Origin: an uncultured Lentisphaeraceae bacterium
GTDB taxonomy: Bacteria > Verrucomicrobiota > Kiritimatiellia > RFP12 > DVOR01
Direction: 5' to 3'
DNA: 64,000 bases
Assembly (NCBI GenBank): GCA_949282555.1
Contig: CASDPK010000006.1
Location: 28,611-92,610, forward strand
The notes beneath the pieces are model-generated. The model was not told the DNA's origin, did not search any database, and saw nothing but the letters and a program-made list of their open reading frames with translations. The position numbers and the translations under genes are program-made. Positions 45,437 through 58,455 of the stretch are shown here, piece by piece. The first letter of the stretch is position 1, and every line of letters begins with the position of its first letter.

Positions 45437-47374
45437 ATGGCCAAAGGCGTCGCGGATGCGTTGAACGGTTGGAATGCGGTCAAGAGCGCGGAACTTTATG
45501 GGGTGGACGCGTGGGGGCATGGCTATTTTGGCGTGTCTCCCGATGGGTTCGCCACGGTTCGCCTGCAAAAAGGCGGCAAACCGGTGGATGTGAAGTTTGA
45601 GACCATCGTCAAAGAATTGTATGACCGCGGGATGAGCCTTCCGGTTCTTTTGCGCTTCAGTGACATTTTGGCTTCGCGCATCAAGACGATCAACGAGGCC
45701 TTTGCGAAGGCGATCGCCGACTACAAGTACAAAGGGGTTTATCGCGGGGTTTATCCAATCAAGGTGAACCAGCAACAGCAGGCGGTCAAGGATGTGGTCA
45801 CGTATGGGCGGGCTTACCATCACGGATTGGAGGCAGGCTCGAAGGCGGAGCTGATTGCGGCATTGGCCTACATGCACGATCCGGAGGCCTATATCGTATG
45901 CAATGGTTACAAGGATGAAGAGTTTGTCCGGTTGGCGCTGGGGTCTCTCAAGATGGGGCTTCAGACCATGCTCGTGCTGGAAAGCTTGGAAGAGCTCGAC
46001 ATCATCCTCTCCGTGGCAGAAAGCATGAAAGTGAAGCCGCGCATCGGCATTCGCGTGAAGCTGAGCAGCAAAGTGGGCGGGAAGTGGAGTGAGAGCGGCG
46101 GCGATCGATCCGTCTTTGGCCTCACGCCAAGTCAGTTGATCCTTGCGGTGGATCGTCTGCGCGCCGAAGGGAAGCTTGATTGCTTGGAAATGTTGCACTA
46201 TCACTTGGGGTCACAGGTGCCCAACATTCGCGAGATCCGTGACACGATCAAAGAGGCATCGCGGTTCTATGTCGGGCTTGTGAAGGAAGGGGCCCCCATG
46301 GGCATCTTCGATATTGGTGGTGGTTTGGCGATTGACTATGACGGAAGCCACACCAACTTTGAGAGCAGCGCGAATTACGACATTTCCGAGTATTGCGCTG
46401 ACGTGGTGGAAGGGATCATGCTTGCCTGCGATCATGCCAAAGTGCCTCATCCCACCATCATCAGCGAGTCCGGCCGAGCCCTCATCGGGTACTATTCCGT
46501 GCTCCTTGTGGATGTGCTTGGCACGGCGACGTTTGAGACTCCCGAATCCACCACCCCAGACCCGGATTTGGATTCCAAGGGGGTGCCTGAGTGCATTGCG
46601 AACTTGCTTGACGTCGCCAAGAATCTTCGCACCAAGAATCTCCCCGAGTATTTCAACGACGCCCTTTACTATCGCGAGGAAATCCAAAAAGCCTTCAAGC
46701 AGGGCCTTATCACGTTGCGTCAGCACGCCGCGGCGGATCGGCTCTTTTGGTCCATTTTGACGCGAATCCGTGCCGAGGTGCCGAAGCTCAAATATGTGCC
46801 GGAGGATTTGTTGGGGCTCGACGAGGCGATGGCGGACATCTACTACTGCAATTTCTCCGTCTTCCAGTCTCTTCCCGATGCTTGGGCCATTGATCAGCTC
46901 TTCCCGATCATGCCGATCCATCGCCTTTGTGAGAAGCCGGCACGCAGCGCACATTTGTCCGACATTACCTGTGACTGCGATGGCCAGATTGATAAGTTTA
47001 TCGATCTTCATGACGTAAAGCGGGCGCTTCCGCTTCATTCGGTTCGCGAAGGCGAAGACTACATCCTCGGGGCTTTCCTTGTGGGCGCCTATCAGGAAAC
47101 GTTGGGCGACTTGCACAACCTTTTCGGCGATACCAATGTCGCCTCCGTTCGTCTCGATGAAGATGGCGACATCGATTTCACCGACGAAGTGGAGGGCGAC
47201 ACCGTGGAAGAGGTGCTCACCTACGTTGAATACACGCCGGCGGATCTCGTGGCCCGCTTCCGGCGTTTGACCGATGCTGCCATGAAGGCCAAACGAATCA
47301 CGGCCTTGGAGCGTCGCAAGATCCTTGCTTCTTATGAGAATGGCCTGCGCGGATATACGTATTTCGAAATCTGA
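45437..47374 (+). CDS. speA: Biosynthetic arginine decarboxylase SpeA
   Basis: 645 residues, alanine-racemase-fold PLP enzyme that makes agmatine for polyamines. PLP lysine in YPIKVNQQ (Lys109), HHGLEAGSKAEL, a FDIGGGLAIDYDGS loop, HYHLGSQ, ESGRAL, and CDCDGQIDKF with the catalytic Cys-Asp pair near the C-terminus. GAGAGGA lies just before the chosen start; an in-frame ATG 36 bases upstream is less likely. It has its own promoter and a very strong terminator. Confidence 0.96.
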   Translation: MAKGVADALNGWNAVKSAELYGVDAWGHGYFGVSPDGFATVRLQKGGKPVDVKFETIVKELYDRGMSLPVLLRFSDILASRIKTINEAFAKAIADYKYKGVYRGVYPIKVNQQQQAVKDVVTYGRAYHHGLEAGSKAELIAALAYMHDPEAYIVCNGYKDEEFVRLALGSLKMGLQTMLVLESLEELDIILSVAESMKVKPRIGIRVKLSSKVGGKWSESGGDRSVFGLTPSQLILAVDRLRAEGKLDCLEMLHYHLGSQVPNIREIRDTIKEASRFYVGLVKEGAPMGIFDIGGGLAIDYDGSHTNFESSANYDISEYCADVVEGIMLACDHAKVPHPTIISESGRALIGYYSVLLVDVLGTATFETPESTTPDPDLDSKGVPECIANLLDVAKNLRTKNLPEYFNDALYYREEIQKAFKQGLITLRQHAAADRLFWSILTRIRAEVPKLKYVPEDLLGLDEAMADIYYCNFSVFQSLPDAWAIDQLFPIMPIHRLCEKPARSAHLSDITCDCDGQIDKFIDLHDVKRALPLHSVREGEDYILGAFLVGAYQETLGDLHNLFGDTNVASVRLDEDGDIDFTDEVEGDTVEEVLTYVEYTPADLVARFRRLTDAAMKAKRITALERRKILASYENGLRGYTYFEI

Positions 47375-47394
47375 GCATCGAGCGAGAGGAATCA

Positions 47395-47431
47395 AAAGAA
47401 GGAGGGGCGCCGCTGGCGCCCCTCCTTCTTT
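47395..47431. terminator. Bidirectional terminator between speA and GH2
   Basis: A 17-bp perfect stem, AAAGAAGGAGGGGCGCC (47395-47411) and its complement (47415-47431) around a GCT loop. The stem ends in A/T pairs on both sides, serving both convergent genes. Confidence 0.9.
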
Positions 47432-47446
47432 CAGCGAAAAGGTCTC

Positions 47447-51181
<3,735 letters not shown>

Positions 51182-51567
51182 CTAGAACTCCTTCTTTTCT
51201 CGCGTTTAGCGTACCAAAGAGTCCCTTCCCCCTGCAAATGCGCGTTCGTCCAAATATGGGCGCTGCATTCTTTCGTATGCGCCACTTTACGTGAAGGAAT
51301 GAAGGGCGCCATGGCTTATGGACAAGAAGCGTGGGGTGGGGCAGAAGATGGCCTCCGCTTCGCTTGCTCACCTCCTCCGTATCTCCTCTTGGGATGCGGA
51401 GCATCGCCCTCCCCGATACGGAGCCTTCCAAGATGGCTCACGCGGGAGGCGGTCGCGAAGTACTGGGCTTCCCGTTGAGGAGTGTGCCGTCGCATTGTAC
51501 ATCTTCAAGACGTCTTAGGCGGCCAAAGGGGCACGCATTGGTCGCGGCGGGATGTGGGTTTCTGTGG
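51182..51567. other. Intergenic region, no gene recognised
   Basis: About 385 bases upstream of the GH2 gene and of the next plus-strand gene. Contains the inverted repeat at 51375-51423; no supported small gene or RNA. The short frames here have no ribosome site. Confidence 0.45.
51375..51423. repeat. Nested inverted repeat (dispersed family?)
   Basis: CTCCGTATC (51375-51383) is an exact inverted repeat of GATACGGAG (51415-51423); the space between carries a smaller hairpin GATGC-GGA-GCATC (51393-51405). Shares CTCCGTATCTC, GGGATG and nearby TTCGCTTGCT with 17967-18015. Confidence 0.45.
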
Positions 51568-51573
51568 TAAACT
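51568..51573 (+). promoter_or_regulatory. -10 box TAAACT
   Basis: TAAACT 25 bases before ATG 51598, with AGAGGAG as the ribosome site in between. No good -35. Confidence 0.35.
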
Positions 51574-51597
51574 AAAGGCAAGAGGAGCGAGAATCCC

Positions 51598-53709
51598 ATG
51601 GCACAGAACGCATTTGAGCGCATTGTTCGGCTGGTACGCAACGAAGGCGTGCGCAAGGGGAAGGTCGTCGCAGAGTCGGCGGCGGGCCGCCATCTGTTTG
51701 ACGTGTATGCGTGGGAGGATGACCTCTTCCTCATCCAACGGGGGCTAAGTCTCGGGGGTGGACGCCCTGTGCGGCGACATCCCGTCATGCTGATTCGGAA
51801 GAGTGATCTCAGAATCGGCAAGAAGGGATGGTTGTTTTGCGCGGCCATGGGCAATTTCGGGACCGTGCTTACGCCGCTTTTCTCGGGTGTGTTCGGAAAG
51901 GATCTTTGCCGGGTACCGCGCGCCAAGCGTTCGGAGACGTTGCGGCGGCGAGTGGTGATGGGGAATCGGACGGAGAAGTGTCTGAATCTGCTTCAACGGG
52001 ATACGGACTTCGAATTGTTGCGTGACGCGGACGAGTGGTTGCAACGGCATGGGTTTGGCCTCGATGAGGTGATGTTCTTCGAGCAGACACCCGAGATTCA
52101 GGCTTATACACGTGTCCTTGGGCAAATGTGGCGAGTCCGGCCGCGGCGGTATACGCTGGATGAACAGCGCGAGGCGATTGGGCATGCGTGCCAGCGCATG
52201 GATGCGTGTGTGCGTTACTTCGTGAGCGTGCGGGGCGTCCATTGGCTCACGTATCGGGAGTTTCAGCGCGTGGCGCGGTTGGCGCGTGTGGAATCCGACG
52301 TGTCGCGTGCGCGACTGTTGGAGTGTCTTCGGGAATGGGTCTCGTTGGCTCCCGGTGCCCGAGGGCCGGCCGCGATGCGGAGACCGAAGAGTGGGTCCCG
52401 CCATGTGATTGAGTTTTTTGGGATTCCCCGTCGTGAGGCCGAGCGGATGTTGATCCCCGCGTTGGAGCGGCTCTTGGAAGGCATGGTCCTTGGGCGCATG
52501 ACGCAGGAGGATGTCGCGGACACGTTGGAGGGCCTTTGCCGCCTCTTCCTCCATTCGTTGCGGACGCCGGCCTTTGCCGACCCGGGAACGGCGGATTCCG
52601 TCGCGGCGCTCTACCGTTTGTTGGCGGATGACCTTTCGGGGGATGCAACGTCGCGTCGCGATTTTGACGCGCGCCGCATTGCCCTGCCGGGGGTCACGTT
52701 CCGAGGGGAAAAAGTTCTCCCGCATCCGGGGGTGGATCGGCACACACTTCAGACGGTGGGGCAACTGGTGAGCCGTTTGAGCCTGAATGAGCACGCCGAG
52801 TATATCAATGTCTTTGAGGTGCGTTCCACCAAAGCGCACCCCTCGGGCGCAGGACAATCACGTGAGATCGTGTTGAAGACGGATCGGACGCCTGTGCCGA
52901 TTTCGTACATCGAAAAACGGCTGAGCAGCGTGCGCATGGGATATGCCGACTATATGCTGACGCGCGCCAACGTCTTCCGTGCCCTTGGTGCGAACTATCC
53001 GGCATTTCAGTTGCTTACGGTGGTCAGACATGATGGCCGCCGAGAAGAGACGCCGTATTTCCTGCGGACCCGGTGCCCGGGCGATCCGCTGGATGCGATC
53101 CCGCCTGAATTGTTTCGGAGTGACCCCAGCAATCCTTCCGGCGCGGAAGACCCTGATATCGTGCTCGCCCTTGCGGCGCTCTATGGGGAAACCGCAGCGC
53201 AGAATTTGGCCGTGAAGAAGTATCTGCCCGCCGAACGTACGTGTCGGTTCGGCAGGGGCAAAGAGATCTTTGAGTTCGTCTATGATCCCTTCAAGCGTCG
53301 CCCGATGCCGGCGCGCGTCCGGGTCTGCTCCATTCGCGGCACCATGGGATGGCCCAATTTGGAACGCACCGAGGACAATCTTCGCGAGACCTACCGCTTT
53401 TATATGCGCGCTTATGCCGCGGTCCTTGGGGATTATTGGCGGATGCATGCCGATGCCTGCACGCTCAATGAGTGCGCTTCCGCGTTCTTTGACGGGTTTG
53501 CCCGGAAAACGGAGGCGATGCACTGGGCTTACGGCCAGCGAAGGGCGGATTTTGACGCCTTTGATCCCGGGCTTCGCCCAATATATGCGTTCCGGCCGAA
53601 GTTGGATTTCGCCCTTTGGGCGCTTGAACGCACGGCGGAGGATCTCCCCAAACTCCGGGAGCGGTTCATGGATGCCGTGCGCGATGTCTTCGTCAAAGTT
53701 GGCGTGTGA
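51598..53709 (+). CDS. Large cytoplasmic protein of unknown function
   Basis: 703 residues, no signal peptide or membrane segment, rich in Arg and Leu. I do not recognise the family. The last 350 residues look like one folded unit with strands REIVLKTDRTPVPISYIEK, a helical part LTRANVFRALGANYPAFQLL, then GRGKEIFEFVYDPFKRRPMPARVRVCSIRGTMGWPNL and long helices. That order faintly recalls atypical kinase folds (a strand with Lys, then an Asp-containing strand), but catalytic residues cannot be assigned. AGAGGAG 9 bases upstream. Monocistronic, with a terminator behind. Confidence 0.7.
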   Translation: MAQNAFERIVRLVRNEGVRKGKVVAESAAGRHLFDVYAWEDDLFLIQRGLSLGGGRPVRRHPVMLIRKSDLRIGKKGWLFCAAMGNFGTVLTPLFSGVFGKDLCRVPRAKRSETLRRRVVMGNRTEKCLNLLQRDTDFELLRDADEWLQRHGFGLDEVMFFEQTPEIQAYTRVLGQMWRVRPRRYTLDEQREAIGHACQRMDACVRYFVSVRGVHWLTYREFQRVARLARVESDVSRARLLECLREWVSLAPGARGPAAMRRPKSGSRHVIEFFGIPRREAERMLIPALERLLEGMVLGRMTQEDVADTLEGLCRLFLHSLRTPAFADPGTADSVAALYRLLADDLSGDATSRRDFDARRIALPGVTFRGEKVLPHPGVDRHTLQTVGQLVSRLSLNEHAEYINVFEVRSTKAHPSGAGQSREIVLKTDRTPVPISYIEKRLSSVRMGYADYMLTRANVFRALGANYPAFQLLTVVRHDGRREETPYFLRTRCPGDPLDAIPPELFRSDPSNPSGAEDPDIVLALAALYGETAAQNLAVKKYLPAERTCRFGRGKEIFEFVYDPFKRRPMPARVRVCSIRGTMGWPNLERTEDNLRETYRFYMRAYAAVLGDYWRMHADACTLNECASAFFDGFARKTEAMHWAYGQRRADFDAFDPGLRPIYAFRPKLDFALWALERTAEDLPKLRERFMDAVRDVFVKVGV

Positions 53710-53737
53710 TTCACGTCGGGCAAATGGCATAAAAAAG

Positions 53738-53766
53738 ATTGGGCGGCCCCAAAAGGGCCGCCCAAT
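53738..53766. terminator. Bidirectional terminator
   Basis: ATTGGGCGGCCC (53738-53749), loop CAAAA, GGGCCGCCCAAT (53755-53766). On the minus strand it is followed by CTTTTTTATG, best for the GH97 gene; on the plus strand by GTGTTT. Confidence 0.85.
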
Positions 53767-53785
53767 GTGTTTGGCATAAGACAGA

Positions 53786-55720
53786 TCAGCGACGAGGGGT
53801 GAGGCGGATCAGGAACCCACCGCCTGGGGCACAGTCAATCTTGAGCGTGTCCTTTGCGGTGACGGTGCGCGTTTCCTGGATGTAGTCACTCCCGACGCTT
53901 TCGGAGATCGGGCTGTCGCGGACGATGGTGGCTTCATAGGTGCCTTCGCCGAGCTCCTTCAAGGGAATCTCAAAGGTCTGCTTCTTATTGCCCGCGAGGG
54001 CGGCATACCACACATCTTTGCCTTTCGTGCGACGCACCAGCAGGCGGGTGTCGGGCTCGGAGGAGGGATCGCAGCGGGTGTCATCCCATGTCTGCGGGAC
54101 GGCCGCAAGCAAACGGGTGAACGCCGGTTCACGGGCGTAGGCGCTCGGCGAATCGCACAGCATCTGGAAGTTCGTGTCGTAGATCACGAACAATGCCGCC
54201 TGACGGCACCGAGTCCCCATGCTCATGGGGCGCCCGTAATTCGCACGGAACGTCTGCCGGGGAGCATTGCGCATGGCTCCGGGCGTGAAATCCGTCGGGC
54301 CTGCGAGCACACGGGTGAAGGCAATGCGGATGTCGTTCGTGATGAAATCGATGCCATTGCCCGTCCACTTCGCCTGCTCCAGCCCCCACACGCCCTCATA
54401 GGCCAGCACGTTGGGGAAGGTGCGCGAGACGCCGGTGGGCTTGTGGACGCCGTGATAGGCGATGAGAAGTTTGTGCTTCGCGGCGATGGCGGCGGTCGTG
54501 TAAATGAAGTCCGCCACCTTCGCATCGTCGCGGTCAAGGAAGTCGATTTTGAAACCGACCACGCCCATCTTGGCGTAATGGCTGAAGATTTCCTCTTGCC
54601 GACCAATGAGCTGTTGCCACGTGCACCACAGCACGATGCCGACGCCCTTGGCCTTGGCGTGGGCAAGAATCGCGGGGAGATCAATCTCCGGGATAATGGT
54701 CATCACGTCCAACTGTTTGGCCCAGCCTTCGTCCATGATGACGTAGGGGATGCCATACTCGGCGGCAAAGTCAATGTAGGCCTTGTAGGTGGCCGTGTTC
54801 ACGCCGGGTTTGAAGGGAACGCCATCCAATCCCCAGTGGTTCCACCACTCCCATGCCACTTGGCCGGGTTTGACCCATGAGAAGTCACCCGTCGCAGGTT
54901 CGGAGAGCGCTTCCACAAGGTCGCAGTCATACAGTCCGGCGGGCGTATCGGCCATCATGAAGATACGCCATGGATAAGCCCGAGTCCCTTGGGTGCGCAC
55001 GAGGTAGTCAGTCCGTGCCGTCACGCGGCTATGACGGCGGCTCTTTCCGTCTTCCGCCGTCGGATAGGGGGCCATGAGCTGGACGAACCGCCCGGTCTCC
55101 GTTTCCGAACGTCGCAGGTTAAGCCCGGGGAAATCGCGCAATTCGGCTTCCGTCAGCGCCATTGCGGCATTCTTCCAAAGGAGCGTGATCGGCAGGTAAA
55201 CCAAGCGTTTGGGATCGACCCCGCTCAACTTTCCACGCTGATGGGGCGTCTCAAAGGAGTTCTGCAAAAGATCCCCCTGCCATGCGCCGTTGTTGTAGCC
55301 ATAGAGCAGATCGGGATCCTCTTTCGGGGTAAGCGCAAACGTTTCGGAACGGACTTCCGCTTCACCCTGCAATGCGGAACCCCAACGATAGGCGACGCCT
55401 TGATCGGTGGCGATGGCGGTGAGGGTGAGTCCACCAAAATCCGCGGTGGCGCCATTGGCCTTGAGTTCGATGCGACTGCGCTTCGTGTAGAGCGGCACGT
55501 CAGCGGAGAAATCCTTTGCGAAGGTGGTCACCTTCGCTTCGGCGAGCTTGGGGGTGACGCCTTTGACCTCCAAACCGATGGGCGAAGGCGCAAGGAGCTC
55601 CTTCCCTTGACGGGAAACGGAATAAACGAGGACTTCCCCCTCTTTGGCGATCGTGAGTGTGTTCTTTCCGTCGGGGGAGGTAACGGTCATGAGTGCGGCG
55701 AGCGTGGCTTGTGGCAACAT
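53786..55720 (-). CDS. GH97 family alpha-glycosidase (alpha-galactosidase-like)
   Basis: 644 residues. N-terminal beta-supersandwich (about 10-270), catalytic barrel (WEWWNHWGLDG to about 540), and a C-terminal beta domain. The barrel strand GVVGFKIDFLDRDD carries Asp393 where retaining GH97 alpha-galactosidases have their nucleophile, pointing to that branch rather than inverting alpha-glucosidases; this is inference. The N-terminus (MLPQATLAALMTVTSPDG) is too short for a normal signal peptide, so location is uncertain. AAAGGA upstream. A terminator separates it from the upstream operon. Confidence 0.9.
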   Translation of the reverse strand: MLPQATLAALMTVTSPDGKNTLTIAKEGEVLVYSVSRQGKELLAPSPIGLEVKGVTPKLAEAKVTTFAKDFSADVPLYTKRSRIELKANGATADFGGLTLTAIATDQGVAYRWGSALQGEAEVRSETFALTPKEDPDLLYGYNNGAWQGDLLQNSFETPHQRGKLSGVDPKRLVYLPITLLWKNAAMALTEAELRDFPGLNLRRSETETGRFVQLMAPYPTAEDGKSRRHSRVTARTDYLVRTQGTRAYPWRIFMMADTPAGLYDCDLVEALSEPATGDFSWVKPGQVAWEWWNHWGLDGVPFKPGVNTATYKAYIDFAAEYGIPYVIMDEGWAKQLDVMTIIPEIDLPAILAHAKAKGVGIVLWCTWQQLIGRQEEIFSHYAKMGVVGFKIDFLDRDDAKVADFIYTTAAIAAKHKLLIAYHGVHKPTGVSRTFPNVLAYEGVWGLEQAKWTGNGIDFITNDIRIAFTRVLAGPTDFTPGAMRNAPRQTFRANYGRPMSMGTRCRQAALFVIYDTNFQMLCDSPSAYAREPAFTRLLAAVPQTWDDTRCDPSSEPDTRLLVRRTKGKDVWYAALAGNKKQTFEIPLKELGEGTYEATIVRDSPISESVGSDYIQETRTVTAKDTLKIDCAPGGGFLIRLTPRR

Positions 55721-55759
55721 TCTGGAGTCCTTTCCAACGACTTGCGGAATCCCGCAGAT

Positions 55760-55791
55760 GAAAACAGTCTCCCAAAATCAAATGGGAGACT
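55760..55791 (-). terminator. Terminator at the end of the two-component operon
   Basis: AGTCTCCCA (55766-55774) pairs with TGGGAGACT (55783-55791); on the minus strand the stem is followed by GTTTTC. About 40 bases past the stop of the membrane-protein gene. Confidence 0.75.
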
Positions 55792-55829
55792 TCAAGCGTT
55801 GGGGAGAGGAAAACCGTTGCCTGCGACTT

Positions 55830-56399
55830 TTAGGAGGCAGGAGGTGCATCATCTTTTCCGGCGAGCGCCCTTAGCGCCTGCTCCGCGGCGGCGGCCTCGG
55901 CGGTGGGAAGATTGACAAAGCCAACGGGCGGGTGGTGGCCATTCACGGCATAGGTGGCGGTCGCAAAGAGAATGTCGGTGAGGCCATTGCGGTGATCTGA
56001 GCGATCAGGGGCAAACAGATCTTGCCGTCGCCAAGAGGTGCAGCGAAAGGCCCCAACGATGCGCGCACTCTTGTCCGTGACGGCATAGAGCCACCGACGC
56101 TGTCGGAGGCGGAGCCAAAGAGGGGCCCCCAACATTCCGATGCCGATGCACCAAAACGGGACAAAGAAAAGTGAAAGCCCGATTCGCAGCAACAACGGTT
56201 CGTTGGATTCCGAGAACCACAACTGATACAGAAAGAGCACGGAGACTGTCCCGCAGATGGCCAGCCACGGAATGGCGAACAGCATCATTGAACAGGTGAT
56301 CCGGTTGAAGCCTTTGGGCATGGGTTTGCCACACCAAACCAAGCGTTCGTTGAGGTCAAGCGTGCGCTGGATGCGTTGCACTTCTTCGGGGGAAAGCAT
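55830..56399 (-). CDS. Membrane protein, bacterial PH-like domain
   Basis: 189 residues. A short N-terminal part with NERLVWCGKPMPKG, two membrane helices (about 38-60 and 70-95, the second FFVPFWCIGIGMLGAPLWL), then a soluble domain starting RRWLYAVTDKSARIVG that resembles the strand pattern of bacterial PH (bPH2-like) domains. Last gene of the operon with the sensor kinase, regulator and CxxCxGxG protein. AGGAGGTG lies 5 bases before the start. Architecture resembles the 227-residue protein at 62343. Confidence 0.65.
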   Translation of the reverse strand: MLSPEEVQRIQRTLDLNERLVWCGKPMPKGFNRITCSMMLFAIPWLAICGTVSVLFLYQLWFSESNEPLLLRIGLSLFFVPFWCIGIGMLGAPLWLRLRQRRWLYAVTDKSARIVGAFRCTSWRRQDLFAPDRSDHRNGLTDILFATATYAVNGHHPPVGFVNLPTAEAAAAEQALRALAGKDDAPPAS

Positions 56400-56419
56400 G
56401 GTGCACCTCCTGGGTCGGA

Positions 56420-57121
56420 TTATTTGCGACCTTCACCTTTGCAAGAACGGCATCGCTCCAGTTGAGCGGGAAGATCATTTTTTGCCTTGCCCATGACAAC
56501 GCCAGTGCCGCCGCATTTCTTGCATAGGGGCGCGAGGCGTGAACCATCGCATCTTCTGCAAGGTTGCGTCGCGGTGCCGTGGCAGGTGGGGCAATTGACC
56601 TCGGTTTCCACGATTTCGCCGTCCTCGTCACGTTCCCGCTCGGTTATTTGGCCTGTGCCTTTGCATTTTCGGCAAGGCTCAATGCCGAGCCCGAGGCAGG
56701 TTTTGCACGGCTTGGGGCATCGCTGTGCAAGGTGGGCAAACGCCTCTGGCGAGAGCTCATCCGTGGCGCTTCGCTCGGTGTAGGCTCCCGCAAGCGGGAC
56801 GTGGCCGGCCGCCAGCTGTTCGCGGTCGAACTGTTGCCGTTGGGTCCGTTGGCGCTCAATCCGTTCGGCGGGAGAGAGGCGACGGACGTGATGCCCCGCA
56901 CCCTTGCAGGTGCGACAGGTGACGATAAAGACGGTTTTCCCCGTGGTGGAGGAACGTACGCCGCGATCTTCAGCGGTTGTCTTCCCGGCGCCGTGGCAAA
57001 TCAAACACGGGGCATCCGCCACGGGTTGGACATCTGCGGGCGGCAGGAAGAGCGGCGCGGAGTCCTCGGCATTCAGGGCCATGGCCAACACAAGAGCCAT
57101 GCCTAGGGCAAGACACTTCAT
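56420..57121 (-). CDS. Secreted DnaJ-type zinc-finger (CxxCxGxG) protein
   Basis: 233 residues with a signal peptide (MKCLALGMALVLAMALNAE). Eight CxxC motifs, mostly CxxCxGxG: CLICHGAG, CRTCKGAG, CKTCLGLG, CRKCKGTG, CPTCHGTA, CRRCDGS, CKKCGGTG, CRSCKGEG, enough for up to four zinc sites. This is the cysteine-rich domain of DnaJ without J domain, here exported. The start ATG overlaps the regulator stop as TGATG, so expression is tied to the two-component pair. Possibly an envelope thiol or chaperone factor; function not established. Confidence 0.8.
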   Translation of the reverse strand: MKCLALGMALVLAMALNAEDSAPLFLPPADVQPVADAPCLICHGAGKTTAEDRGVRSSTTGKTVFIVTCRTCKGAGHHVRRLSPAERIERQRTQRQQFDREQLAAGHVPLAGAYTERSATDELSPEAFAHLAQRCPKPCKTCLGLGIEPCRKCKGTGQITERERDEDGEIVETEVNCPTCHGTATQPCRRCDGSRLAPLCKKCGGTGVVMGKAKNDLPAQLERCRSCKGEGRK

Positions 57122-58455
57122 ACATCCTCCAATCCGTAAGTCTTGATCCGACGGTAAAGCGTGCGCAACGGGATACCCAAACGTTCCGCGGCGGCCTTTC
57201 GGCTGGAACATTCTGTGAGGGCTTTTCGGATGCGTTCGGCTTCGGAACTTTCACGTGGGGCGTCCGCGCTGGGTCTCGCCTCCGTGCCGCCTTCGCGGAT
57301 GTTGGCCGGCACATCGCCGACACCGAGGCGGTCTCCGGTGGCAAGCACCATCATGCGTTCAATGGTGTTGCGCAATTCACGCACATTGCCGGGCCAAGGG
57401 TAGCGCGCCAACAGGTCGAAGGCCTCCGGGGTGAGTCCGAGAATTTGTCGCCCGAGGAGTGGGTTGAATTCACGCACGAAGGCATCGCAGAGGATCGGCA
57501 AATCCCCCTGCCGTTCGCGCAATGGCGGCAGGTTGATGTCCACCACATTCAGGCGGAAATAGAGGTCTTCCCGGAACTTCCCTTCGGTGGTCCACGCCCG
57601 AAGGTCACGATTGGTGGCGGCGACAAGGCGGATATTCACGGGCACGGGAGTGGCCGAGCCGACGGGCTCGACGGTGCGCGTTTCCAACACGCGCAACAGT
57701 TTCACCTGCGTGGCAAGATCGATTTCCGAAATCTCGTCGAGGAACAGCGTTCCGCCGTCGGCGAGCTCAAACCGTCCCTTTCGGTTTTCCGTGGCGCCGG
57801 TGAAGGCGCCCTTCACATGGCCAAAGAGCTCACTTTCCAGCAAAGAGGGGGTGAGCGCCGCGCAATGGACGGCCACGAAGGGCTTTTCGGCGCGTGGGCT
57901 GAGTGCATGGATTGCCCGGGCCACAAGCTCCTTGCCGGTGCCGCTGGGGCCTTGGATGAGCACCGTGGCCGGGGTGGGGGCCACTTGGGCGATCCGTTCG
58001 CGAACGCGGAGCATGGCGTCGGAGGAGCCAATCAGCCGATCAAGGGCGGATTGCCCGGCCAATTGGGTGCGGAGCGAGGCATTCTGGCGTTCCAGCGTCT
58101 TTTGGCGGAGCGCCCGGCGCACCACAAGCTCCAAGTGGTCAAGATTGATCGGCTTGGTGAGGAAGTCGTACGCGCCGTCTTTCATGGCCTCAACGGCGCT
58201 TTCCACCGAGCCGTAAGCGGAAAGGAGAATCACGGGGAGCCCCGGATGCGACATCGCGATGTCGCGCAACAGGGAGAGTCCGTCGCGCCCCGGCATTCGC
58301 AGATCGGTGAGCACCAAATCCACCTCATGGGAGGTGAGGGTGGCCAGCGCGGCATCGGCATCGGCGGCCATCAGCACGGTGTAGGTGCCGCGCAATGCCA
58401 ATGCGAGACCATCGCGGGTGGCCTTGTCGTCATCCACAATCAGCAACGTGCTCAT
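57118..58455 (-). CDS. NtrC-family sigma-54 response regulator
   Basis: 445 residues. Receiver with Asp51 as phosphoacceptor (DLRMPG) and the Lys in FLTKPI; AAA+ domain with Walker A GPSGTGKE at 169-176, the sigma-54-contacting GAFTGA at 216-221 and FLDE Walker B at 238-241; C-terminal Fis-type helix-turn-helix (about 405-440, AAERLGIPLRTLYRRIKTYG). Activates transcription at sigma-54 promoters. Start overlaps the kinase stop as ATGA. Targets are unknown; an rpoN gene must exist elsewhere for it to work. Confidence 0.95.
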   Translation of the reverse strand: MSTLLIVDDDKATRDGLALALRGTYTVLMAADADAALATLTSHEVDLVLTDLRMPGRDGLSLLRDIAMSHPGLPVILLSAYGSVESAVEAMKDGAYDFLTKPINLDHLELVVRRALRQKTLERQNASLRTQLAGQSALDRLIGSSDAMLRVRERIAQVAPTPATVLIQGPSGTGKELVARAIHALSPRAEKPFVAVHCAALTPSLLESELFGHVKGAFTGATENRKGRFELADGGTLFLDEISEIDLATQVKLLRVLETRTVEPVGSATPVPVNIRLVAATNRDLRAWTTEGKFREDLYFRLNVVDINLPPLRERQGDLPILCDAFVREFNPLLGRQILGLTPEAFDLLARYPWPGNVRELRNTIERMMVLATGDRLGVGDVPANIREGGTEARPSADAPRESSEAERIRKALTECSSRKAAAERLGIPLRTLYRRIKTYGLEDV

